NCBI GenBank assembly: GCA_045648505.1
Contig: JAZROD010000021.1
Span: 1-13,146 of the forward strand
From: RGIG8700 sp045648505
GTDB taxonomy: Bacteria; Bacillota; Clostridia; RGIG6154
Reading direction: 5' to 3'
Length of the DNA: 13,146 nt
The position numbers were made by a program, and so were the translations under genes. Below are positions 6,521 through 13,146 of this stretch, one piece after another. The notes under the pieces were generated by a model. That model was not told where the DNA came from and did not search any database. It saw only the letters and a program-made list of their open reading frames with translations. Positions within the stretch are counted from its first letter, which is position 1. Every line of letters begins with the position of its first letter.

Positions 6521-6628
6521 TTTGGTCCGTTTGCCAGGGAATAGGAAAAATGCTTCAGAATGAGCCAAACGAACACGAAGTGGTTACCCGAAGGCGTATG
6601 TGTATACGCCGAGAGGTGAGTTTGGTTC
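6521..6628. repeat. Folded, repeat-like intergenic element of unknown nature
   Basis: GAGCCAAAC (6562-6570) and GTTTGGTTC (6620-6628) form a 9-bp closing stem with one mismatch. Inside are CAC-GAA-GTG (6574-6582) and a 7-bp hairpin GGCGTAT-GTGT-ATACGCC (6593-6610). Before it, TTTGGTCCGTTTGCC (6521-6535) offers alternative pairing with the CCAAAC arm. It is richer in GC than its surroundings and has no start codon with an ORF. It may be a dispersed repeat, a small non-coding RNA or a regulatory fold lying just upstream of the araB promoter. Confidence 0.45.
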
Positions 6629-6650
6629 ATAACAAAAAGGCTTTAAATCA

Positions 6651-6681
6651 AAGAAAACTCTCACAATGTGAGAGTTTTCTT
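6651..6681 (-). terminator. Terminator of the surface-protein operon
   Basis: A perfect 14-bp stem (6651-6664 with 6668-6681, 3-nt loop AAT) lies 88 nt after the stop codon of the SLH protein gene. On the minus strand the stem ends in TTTTCTT and is followed by TGATTTAAAG; a later TTTTT run is close. On the plus strand it is also T-rich, so it may work both ways. Confidence 0.7.
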
Positions 6682-6769
6682 CGTTTTGCTATTTTTTATT
6701 GATTGCAGTTATTAAATATGTTTATTTACTGCCTTTTTGTGTTCTGGAGTATTTTAACATTCCCAATTT

Positions 6770-7807
6770 TTAACCTTCAGGGAAAAAGAAGTTCATCAAA
6801 AATTCATAAGTAGCATCGTCAACTTTTCTGATTACTTTTGTTATGAAATCGTTTTGTTCTTCTTCTGGCAAAGCATCTAAAAGTGCCTGTGCTTCGTTCT
6901 TTTTCTCTTTATATGTTGTTGTTAAATAAGTGTTTGTAAGTAATGTGCTGCTTGCTTTTGTAAGAGCATCCTTTGCACAAAGTACAACGATATCAACAAT
7001 AGGCTGTTCATTTTCTGTAAACTCAATTTTACCCATAGAGTTTATAACACTGTTAAGGCTTGATACCATTTCTCCATTTTCAGATTCGTAGTCCACGCCT
7101 GAACCGCCACCTGATCCTGAGCCACCGCTAGAGCTTGGTCTTGAGCCACCACCTGAACCCGTGCTACCGCCACCAGAACTTGTTGGTTTCTTTTCCTCTT
7201 CAGGTTTTTCTTCAGGTTCTTCTTCAACAACAAAGCCTGCAGAAACCATAGCCATTTCTGCTCTTGTTATTTTTTCTGTTGCTCTGAAGGTGTCGCCTGC
7301 CTCTAAAGACATAAGTCTGTTTGAAAGCACTTTTTCAACATATTCTTTTGCCCAGCTTGAAACATGGTCTTTAATAACCTTTGAATATGGAAGCTTGTAA
7401 AGGTTTGCAACTCTTGAGATGATAACACAGGTTTCTTCTCTTGTTAACATATTTTCACCTCTGAAGGTGTCATCTCCGTAACCTGCAATATAGCCTGCTT
7501 TTTTTGCAATCTTTACATCTTTATAATACCAGTCTGTTTCTTTAACATCGCTGAAATTTGTTTCAGCTTCTTCTTTGTAGCCGAAAATAAGATTGATAAT
7601 TTTACAGAATTCAGCTCTTGTAAGACCATCGTTTGGTCTGAAGGTTCCGTCTCCGTCACCAACAAGAACGCCTGCATTAACAAGCTTATAAATAGCCTCA
7701 AAGCCTTTGTCTGTTTCTTTAACATCTGTGAATTTAACATTTTCTGCACTTGCAGTTAATGACATAAGCATTAAAACCGCAAGAATAATAGCTGTAATCT
7801 TTTTCAT
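6770..7807 (-). CDS. Secreted SLH-domain cell-surface protein with Gly/Ser linker
   Basis: This 345-residue protein has a signal peptide (residues 1-21, cleavage after TASA). Three SLH domains follow at about 24-77, 84-138 and 145-193, each with a FxDV start and a GDGTFRPNDGLTRAEF-like core; the third is more divergent. Such triplets hold proteins to pyruvylated wall polysaccharide. Residues 195-210 are a Glu/Pro/Lys stretch and 210-237 a Gly/Ser linker, followed by a helical C-terminal domain (about 240-345) that I do not recognise. The ATG at 7805-7807 is chosen because AGAGG lies 6 nt before it and it begins the signal peptide; a longer reading would run through a hairpin. It follows the giant protein gene by 52 nt with no T-tailed terminator, so both are probably one operon. 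Confidence 0.88.
   Translation of the reverse strand: MKKITAIILAVLMLMSLTASAENVKFTDVKETDKGFEAIYKLVNAGVLVGDGDGTFRPNDGLTRAEFCKIINLIFGYKEEAETNFSDVKETDWYYKDVKIAKKAGYIAGYGDDTFRGENMLTREETCVIISRVANLYKLPYSKVIKDHVSSWAKEYVEKVLSNRLMSLEAGDTFRATEKITRAEMAMVSAGFVVEEEPEEKPEEEKKPTSSGGGSTGSGGGSRPSSSGGSGSGGGSGVDYESENGEMVSSLNSVINSMGKIEFTENEQPIVDIVVLCAKDALTKASSTLLTNTYLTTTYKEKKNEAQALLDALPEEEQNDFITKVIRKVDDATYEFLMNFFFPEG
7097..7180 (-). repeat. Low-complexity Gly/Ser linker coding region
   Basis: These codons encode SSGGGSTGSGGGSRPSSSGG and similar to about residue 237 of the SLH protein. It is a flexible spacer between the wall-binding and C-terminal domains, and a likely site of slippage or length variation. Confidence 0.75.
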
Positions 7808-7829
7808 ATTATACCTCTTTTTTTGCCAT

Positions 7830-7849
7830 CCCCTGCCTTTCGGCAGGGG
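7830..7849 (-). repeat. Intercistronic GC-rich hairpin between the giant protein gene and the SLH gene
   Basis: CCCCTGCC and GGCAGGGG form an 8-bp perfect stem with a GAAA tetraloop on the minus strand. It is not followed by a T-run there, so it is unlikely to terminate. It may protect or process the mRNA, giving different levels of the two proteins, or be a small dispersed palindrome. It lies 11 nt before the AGAGG of the SLH gene. Confidence 0.55.
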
Positions 7850-7859
7850 CTTTCTATTA

Positions 7860-10800
7860 TTATCTGTAGCTTCTTTCAATTGTTATCTTCAATTTGCTGT
7901 TGCCGATTTCATATAAGTCTTCAGTTACTTTAAATCTGCCAAGTATTTTGGACATAACATTAAATACTGTGTCAACTGTATAGAAATCGTCATAACCATA
8001 GCTCTTTCTTATCATTGAATAAAGCAATGGAATTTGTTCTTCAGTAATCTCTCTGTTGAACTTACTTGCAACAAATTTGTCGATAACTGTGTCGAATTTA
8101 GAAACAATACCCTTCTGAGCAAGCTTGTTATAAACTGTTTCAGCCTTATCGTCTATATCGATTTTAGCTTCAACCTTGCTCAATGCACTTTCGTACTTAT
8201 CGAAGAATCTATCCGGAATATCTCCTTCAAAGATTTCAAGAACATCTTTATATGAAGGAAGCACGCCTGATTCACCGTAATCGTTTACAAGTGCTAAAAC
8301 GCTGTTGAAATATTCTGTAATTTTCTCTGCAAGTTTTGCTTCTACTTTCTTGATTTTTTCATCAGGAAGCTTATCTAAATACCACTTAACAGTATCAATT
8401 CTAAGTACTTTTGCATTTCTGAAGATTTCGTAGTAGTCTGTGAATTCTCTGATTGAGTAGCCTGAAAGTGTTTCAGTTGCCAATGACTTATCACCATTTA
8501 AGAAGTTTTCAATTGAAAGAATATTGATAAGTTCTTTCAGATATTTGTTTTCTCCGTAAACATTGTCATAAATTCCGCCTAAAATACCGTCGATTTCATC
8601 CATTTTGTCTTCTGCTTTACCTTTGAAATCAAGGTATTTGTTAAATACAGGAACTATAAAGTCAGCAACAGGATTGATTTTAACTGTTACACCTGAGTCA
8701 ACATAAGCAACTCCACCTTCTTTTGCAATAGCAATAGCACTGACAAGCTGCGCTTTAAAGCCATTTAATGCATTTTCATAAATTGGCTTTAATACACTGT
8801 CAGGAACAAGACCTGCAAATCTGCCCGGAATGTTCTCATTCATAAAGGTGTCGTAATCATATTTAGCAAGTGCTCTTTCAATAGCTTCTGCAACAAAGAG
8901 ATTATCGCTGTTAACCTCGAACTGGTTCTTTGTCATAAGCTCGTCAACGAACTTATCAACAAACGCACCCAGTTCTGTTTCTTTTGCATATTCTACAACC
9001 TCTTCCATAATTTCAGGATGGTCGTCAAGATAATGTGCAATACGGTCAATTGTATGTTCTCTGAATTCTGCATCTTCAACAAGGTCCTCAATTGCAATGT
9101 CAACCATTTCTTCAAAGGCGCTCTCGTCGTTCATAACATAATCAACAATTGTTTCAACAACCTCTGCTTTTGCAGTTTCATCTTCAAATATCATATCAAT
9201 TGCATCAGGAAGAATAGCTTCTCTGAACTCTGCATTTTCAATGAACTGTTCGTTGATGTAATCTACGATTTTCGCTTTCTTTTCTTCTTCGGCGAACATT
9301 TCTTCAATATATCCGTCAATTTCAGAATAGTCTGCAGGTGTTTTGTCAACAATTTTTGATATTGCTTTATCGATATATGTATGTTCATTGCCGTCTACAA
9401 AGATTTTGTCGATAGTTTTGTTGAGGTATTCATCTCTCTTTGTGCCTGAAAGAATTTTCTCAACTGCTTTTGAAATATATTCTTCAGCATCTTCGCCTGT
9501 TGCAATTTTCTCAATTGCTTCAGCAGTGTACTCTGCTTTAAGCTCTTCATCACCAAGAATTGTGTTAACTGCTTTTTCAACATATACATTTCTGTCTTTT
9601 CCTTTTGCAACAGAAACTGCCACATCAGCAATATACTGTATTTTCTTTGTTTCGTCTGCTACGATAACATCAATTGCTCTTCCGATGTATGAATCAAGCT
9701 TTGTTTCATCTGATGCAATTTTTTCAATTGCTCTGTCAATGTAACCGCCTGTTTCATTTGGATCTGAAGTAATCTTTTCAACAACATTATTTATATAGTT
9801 TTCAAGGTTCTGTCCTACAAGAATTTTATCTGTTGCCTTATCGATATAACTGTCAAGGTCGGAATTTATCGCCTTTTCTGTTACATCATCAACATAACTT
9901 GCAAAGTTTGTTAATACTTTATCAACAATTTCTGCCTGATATTCTTCTTTCTTTGAAATTGTGATGTGTTCAGCAGCTTTGTCAATTGTTTCTGCCTTCT
10001 TACCAGGTGTGTCTACAACATAATTGATAACATCTGCAAGATGGTCAACCTTATCTTGCTCTGTGATAATATAATCATCAGGAACTACAAGGTATTCTCT
10101 GATGAGTTTTTCATACTCATCATCATTTTCTTCAAGATACTTAATAAGTTCTTCTTTAAATTCAACATCGTCAAGGTCAGTAATATAGCTTGTGATTTCT
10201 GTCTTGAATTCAGCATCTGTCATATCGCCTACATAAGATGAAACTTCCACCTCAAGTTCTGCAGGTTCAAGATTCAAGATATAATCTTTAATTTCTTCTT
10301 TCTTTTCATCGTCTGCCATATCGCTGATGTAGTCCTTGATTTCTTCTTTTTTACCGTCTTTATCGAGCTCGTCGATGTATTTTTTGATTTCTTCCTTAAC
10401 TTCATCAGCTGAAAGTTCTTCAAAATACTCTTTGATTTTATCTTTCTGTTCGCCGATTTCAAGACCTTTAATATAGTTCTTGATTTCAACTTTAAGCTCT
10501 GCTTCGGAAATATTGTTAATGTAATCAATAATCGCATCGCTCAATTCATCTGAATCCATTTCGCCAACATATGAAAGTAATTCTTCTTTAAGTTCTGCTT
10601 CTGTCAGGCCTTCAATATAATCTGTGATTTCAGCTTTGATTTCAGCATCAGAAAGACCGTTTACATACTCAAATACTTCAGCTTCAATTTCTTCTTCTGA
10701 AAGTCCGTTGATATATTCTTTAACTTCTTCTTTAATCTGTTCATCTGTGAGAGAATCAACATAAATGCCCATAAAGCTTTCAAGCTGGTCTTTTGTCATT

Positions 10801-13146
10801 TCTCTTACAAAATCTTTTGCAATCTGCTCTGTAAGAAGCTTTTCAATCTGTGGAGCGATAAGCTCTTCAACAGATGCGGTATCACCTTTCTCAAGAGATT
10901 TGTTAATGTAATCGTTGATATGTTTAACGAATTCTTCTTTTTCAAGGTCAACCATTTCTGTAAGCATATCTTTAAGAACACTCTTCATTTCTTCTTTACC
11001 ATCACCTGTAAGAAGAGTATCGATAAGATCTCTGATAAAGCTTTCAGCAGAACCATCGTTCTTTTCAATAAGGTGGTTAAGATATGATGAAATGCTTTCT
11101 TTTGCATCAACAGAAAGTTCTTTTTCAACATTTTCATAAATAAATGTTTCAAGTCTTTCTTCACCTATAAGTGAGAACTTCAGGAACTTCGCCTGATTGA
11201 GAATGTTCATATTCTCATCAATGACGCCAAGACTTATAAGCTTATTGAACACTTTTTCTTTCTGGTCAATATTGTCATATACGCTGCCTGCAAGATTCTG
11301 GTTTGCGAAGATTACATCAAGGATGTTTTCGTAAAGTGGTTCATCGTCTGTGTAAACTGCACCAATTGCAGCACCGTCAATAGCATTGAATGCTGATGAA
11401 GAAATGTAAATATCAACAGTTTTTGCAACATTGAACAAATCAAGGCTTTCTGTTATTGGCTGTGTGAAGTCAAATACTACAAAGCCATCCTCTTTTGCTT
11501 TATGCCACTTGAATTCGATATTATGTTCATATTCTTCGCCGATGTAAGCATCTGAAACTGAAGCATCTTTCCAGTAACCGTATGCAACTCTGTCTGCAGG
11601 AATATCACTTTCTGCAACCGGTGTGTTGTACTGTACTGCGATTTCAGCTTTCTTTTCGCTTTCGAGAGCTTCAGGACCATAATAGAATCTTACATTTATA
11701 TACCATCTTGGGTAAATGTGAATTGTCTGATATTCATCATTTACTTTGTTGATAATTGTAGCAAAATCGTATTCATTGCCATCTGTACAAGCTTCATCTG
11801 TGTACCATCCGCCGAATGTAAACGAGCTGTGAACAGGATCTGTTGGTCTTGCAACCGCTTCACCGTCTTCAACATATACATTCATTGAATCTGTATTGTC
11901 ATTATAGTAGCCGTGGAACACAACAATATGCTTATCTGTCCACACTGCAACAAGTTTTGCATCTTCCGTGATTGTAACTGTATCACCATCTGCAATAATA
12001 TTGCCGTTAAGTGCCCATCCGCCGAATGCCATTGCATTTTCTGGATATTTTGCAACAGGAAGAACAGGATACTGACCGTTATATGTTACATTAACAGTAA
12101 TTTCGCCTGTTTCTGCATCCACATAGTAGTCTGCACCAAGCTCGCTTATGTCAAGCTCTTCACCGCCGTTTACATCAAAGGTAAGCTTGAAGGTTTTTTC
12201 TTTCCAGATTGCATAAAGTGTGATTTCCTCTTCTGTTGTGAGGTTTTTAACAATTTCGCCATCTGCAAATTCTGCTTCTGCCATATTCTTATCAGTTGCC
12301 CAACCAAGGAAATCAAAGCCTTCTTTTTCAAAAGCATTGATATTAAGAGTTTTTTCAATGTCATAGTAGTGCATTGAATGGCTCATTTCTCCATCTGTTG
12401 CGCCGTTACCGTCATAGATAACTTTATATGCTTTTTCTGCCCATACTGCATAAAGTGTTACAACACCGTCTGCTTTATCTGTAAGATTTAATACAGCTTC
12501 TGCATCTTCATATACAACAGTTTCGCCTGCAGGGTCTGTATCCCAACCCATGAAGGTGTAACCTGTCTTTTTATATGTGTTTGCATCGAGTTTTTCTGAA
12601 ATATCGTATGTGTGAGTTGAATCACTCATACCGCCTTCTGTTGCACCGTTGCCGTCATACTTAACAGTATATTTATTTGCAACAAAGTATGGATAAAGGT
12701 TAATTGTCTGAACTGATGTTGCCTGGATAATTGTTGCAAAGTCATAAGCTTTGCCGTTTTCTTCATCAAGACTCCAGTAAGCAAATGTGTAACCTTTCTT
12801 AGTTGGTTTTTGAGGCTCTTCGATTGCTGTCTTGTTGATTACAGTTGCTGTATATGCTGTTCCGTCTTCATAGTAGCTATTAAATACTACAGTGTGAACA
12901 TACTCATCTGTCCAGTCTGCAACAAGTTTTGCATCTTCAGTAAGTTTAACTGTGCTTCCAACCTTGCTTCCGTCAAGTAACCAACCTGCAAAATACATTG
13001 ATTCGTCAACATATTCAGGTGTTGGAAGTGTTGGATAAGCTTTGTCGTATGTTACATCAACAGTAACTTTTCCCTTATCGAGATAATATCCCAAAGCTTC
13101 AAGTTCAGGTGTAAGTGTAAGCTCTTTACCGCCATTTACATCAAAA
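7860..13146 (-). CDS. Giant surface protein with InlB-type B-repeats and two helical repeat arrays (5' end beyond the window)
   Basis: About 1761 codons are visible; the frame is open to the window edge. An internal TTG at 13092-13094 is not the start, since the codons before it continue a B-repeat (FDVNGGKEL). Numbering from that TTG: residues up to 464 are InlB/Listeria-Bacteroides (Flg_new) repeats with YDGNGAT, GYTFMGWDTD and LYAVW motifs; 465-560 a further beta-rich part; 560-764 a helical region; 765-988 fourteen 16-residue repeats; 1067-1256 about eleven 17-18-residue repeats with Tyr at each start; 1257-1390 diverged helices; 1391-1744 a helical C-terminal domain. There is no LPXTG or SLH anchor in this part; the signal peptide and any anchor would be upstream. 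The gene ends TAATAA. It is probably co-transcribed with the SLH protein. Adhesion or scaffold role is inferred. Confidence 0.85.
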   Translation of the reverse strand, partial: FDVNGGKELTLTPELEALGYYLDKGKVTVDVTYDKAYPTLPTPEYVDESMYFAGWLLDGSKVGSTVKLTEDAKLVADWTDEYVHTVVFNSYYEDGTAYTATVINKTAIEEPQKPTKKGYTFAYWSLDEENGKAYDFATIIQATSVQTINLYPYFVANKYTVKYDGNGATEGGMSDSTHTYDISEKLDANTYKKTGYTFMGWDTDPAGETVVYEDAEAVLNLTDKADGVVTLYAVWAEKAYKVIYDGNGATDGEMSHSMHYYDIEKTLNINAFEKEGFDFLGWATDKNMAEAEFADGEIVKNLTTEEEITLYAIWKEKTFKLTFDVNGGEELDISELGADYYVDAETGEITVNVTYNGQYPVLPVAKYPENAMAFGGWALNGNIIADGDTVTITEDAKLVAVWTDKHIVVFHGYYNDNTDSMNVYVEDGEAVARPTDPVHSSFTFGGWYTDEACTDGNEYDFATIINKVNDEYQTIHIYPRWYINVRFYYGPEALESEKKAEIAVQYNTPVAESDIPADRVAYGYWKDASVSDAYIGEEYEHNIEFKWHKAKEDGFVVFDFTQPITESLDLFNVAKTVDIYISSSAFNAIDGAAIGAVYTDDEPLYENILDVIFANQNLAGSVYDNIDQKEKVFNKLISLGVIDENMNILNQAKFLKFSLIGEERLETFIYENVEKELSVDAKESISSYLNHLIEKNDGSAESFIRDLIDTLLTGDGKEEMKSVLKDMLTEMVDLEKEEFVKHINDYINKSLEKGDTASVEELIAPQIEKLLTEQIAKDFVREMTKDQLESFMGIYVDSLTDEQIKEEVKEYINGLSEEEIEAEVFEYVNGLSDAEIKAEITDYIEGLTEAELKEELLSYVGEMDSDELSDAIIDYINNISEAELKVEIKNYIKGLEIGEQKDKIKEYFEELSADEVKEEIKKYIDELDKDGKKEEIKDYISDMADDEKKEEIKDYILNLEPAELEVEVSSYVGDMTDAEFKTEITSYITDLDDVEFKEELIKYLEENDDEYEKLIREYLVVPDDYIITEQDKVDHLADVINYVVDTPGKKAETIDKAAEHITISKKEEYQAEIVDKVLTNFASYVDDVTEKAINSDLDSYIDKATDKILVGQNLENYINNVVEKITSDPNETGGYIDRAIEKIASDETKLDSYIGRAIDVIVADETKKIQYIADVAVSVAKGKDRNVYVEKAVNTILGDEELKAEYTAEAIEKIATGEDAEEYISKAVEKILSGTKRDEYLNKTIDKIFVDGNEHTYIDKAISKIVDKTPADYSEIDGYIEEMFAEEEKKAKIVDYINEQFIENAEFREAILPDAIDMIFEDETAKAEVVETIVDYVMNDESAFEEMVDIAIEDLVEDAEFREHTIDRIAHYLDDHPEIMEEVVEYAKETELGAFVDKFVDELMTKNQFEVNSDNLFVAEAIERALAKYDYDTFMNENIPGRFAGLVPDSVLKPIYENALNGFKAQLVSAIAIAKEGGVAYVDSGVTVKINPVADFIVPVFNKYLDFKGKAEDKMDEIDGILGGIYDNVYGENKYLKELINILSIENFLNGDKSLATETLSGYSIREFTDYYEIFRNAKVLRIDTVKWYLDKLPDEKIKKVEAKLAEKITEYFNSVLALVNDYGESGVLPSYKDVLEIFEGDIPDRFFDKYESALSKVEAKIDIDDKAETVYNKLAQKGIVSKFDTVIDKFVASKFNREITEEQIPLLYSMIRKSYGYDDFYTVDTVFNVMSKILGRFKVTEDLYEIGNSKLKITIERSYR
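9327..9896 (-). repeat. About eleven 17-18-residue Tyr-led helical repeats
   Basis: Units begin with Y at residues 1067, 1083, 1100, 1118, 1136, 1154, 1171, 1189, 1206, 1223 and 1240, spaced 16-18 apart. The consensus is close to YIDKAIEKIxSDxxxxx: an amphipathic helix (Y, I, A, I, I on one face) and a variable polar loop with Asp/Gly. Two diverged units may follow at 1262 and 1279. Copies are well separated at the DNA level, implying age or selection for diversity rather than recent duplication. Confidence 0.75.
10131..10802 (-). repeat. Fourteen exact 16-residue helical repeats (48-bp period)
   Basis: Residues 765-988 divide without gaps into 14 units of 16, from EMTKDQLESFMGIYVD to DLDDVEFKEELIKYLE. 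The consensus is GLSxAELKEEIKxYIx. Positions 2, 7, 11, 14 and 15 are hydrophobic, position 14 is Tyr in all units, and S/T-x-x-E at positions 3-6 is a helix N-cap box in many. Each unit therefore looks like one capped amphipathic helix plus a short turn. I do not recognise the repeat as a named family. Confidence 0.85.
11703..13146 (-). repeat. InlB-type B-repeat array with a larger duplicated block
   Basis: Six modules are visible in the order A, B, C, D, A', B'. A and A' share FDVNGG, a long insert and VTY..YP.LP then W.L.G; B and B' share a VVF..YY start and a YDFATII segment ahead of IYPRW or LYPYF. C and D are canonical 70-80-residue YDGNG repeats. The A-to-A' distance is 322 residues, so a block of about 966 bp has been duplicated and continues past the window edge. 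Confidence 0.75.

Noticed and set aside
6562..6628. Group II intron domain V
   Set aside because: The GAGCC...GGTTC ends recall it, but the fold is about twice the length of domain V and lacks its conserved catalytic stem and bulge; no reverse transcriptase is nearby.
7808..7879. 24-residue N-terminal extension of the SLH protein
   Set aside because: It would put charged residues encoded by a hairpin before a perfect signal peptide, and the ribosome binding site belongs to the ATG at 7807.
9018..9744. Two plus-strand reading frames opposite the helical repeats
   Set aside because: They are antisense shadows of a Glu/Lys/Ala-rich gene, without ribosome binding sites.
9327..10802. CRISPR array
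   Set aside because: Periodicity is 48-54 bp at the protein level with diverged DNA, inside an open reading frame, without identical direct repeats and unique spacers.
11913..12377. 154-aa Cys/Phe-rich plus-strand reading frame opposite the giant protein
   Set aside because: It is antisense to the B-repeats; the Cys and Phe come from reverse-complemented Ala and Lys/Glu codons.
13092..13094. TTG as the start of the giant protein
   Set aside because: No ribosome binding site precedes it, and the frame continues upstream into a B-repeat module homologous to the one at about residue 306.

Overview
The window is a stretch of chromosome with low GC content, strong AGGAGG-type ribosome binding sites and SigA-type promoters. 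It also carries a CwlD-type spore cortex amidase, SLH-domain and InlB-type surface proteins, and a Cys-rich protein of a type I associate with Clostridia. Together these point to an anaerobic, probably spore-forming member of the Clostridia, possibly an uncultured gut lineage. The species cannot be named from the sequence.

Layout. (1) Positions 1-145 look like the left end of a leftward-reading IS200/IS605-type insertion. There is a GC-rich hairpin, an extended -10 promoter, and an 18-bp inverted repeat whose inner arm carries a GGAGG ribosome binding site at the window edge; the transposase itself would lie outside. (2) Positions 170-1916, minus strand: a two-gene operon of an unrecognised 346-aa protein followed, with a 20-nt overlap and a TTG start, by a CwlD-like N-acetylmuramoyl-L-alanine amidase. 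(3) Positions 2062-2880, plus strand: the Cys-rich clostridial protein behind a hairpin-containing leader. (4) Positions 2880-3248: a 369-bp MITE-like palindromic element with 14-bp perfect terminal inverted repeats. Its right end stops 2 bp before the -35 box of a near-consensus promoter. (5) Positions 3322-4825, plus strand: a tyrosine kinase (CpsD/CapB type) and its PHP-family phosphatase (CpsB type), overlapping by 8 nt, with no capsule genes beside them. (6) Positions 4835-6445, minus strand: ribulokinase AraB, converging on the phosphatase gene through one 15-bp terminator stem that encodes the last residues and stop codons of both. (7) Positions 6446-6769: intergenic DNA holding the araB promoter, a folded repeat-like element and a strong terminator. 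(8) Positions 6770-13146, minus strand: a surface-protein operon. The upstream gene, cut by the right edge, encodes a giant protein with InlB-type B-repeats, then 14 exact-length 16-residue helical repeats, then about 11 repeats of 17-18 residues. The downstream gene encodes a secreted protein with three SLH domains.

How the parts may work together. The SLH protein can bind the cell wall, and the giant B-repeat/helical-repeat protein has no anchor in its visible part, so the pair could form a surface adhesin or scaffold (inference). The CpsD/CpsB pair would be a phosphotyrosine switch, but its usual membrane activator and polysaccharide genes are absent here. The cwlD operon and perhaps the Cys-rich protein belong to spore formation. 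AraB is an isolated pentose gene. The most unusual items are the two helical repeat arrays in the giant protein, the MITE-like element, the folded element upstream of araB and the IS-like left end.
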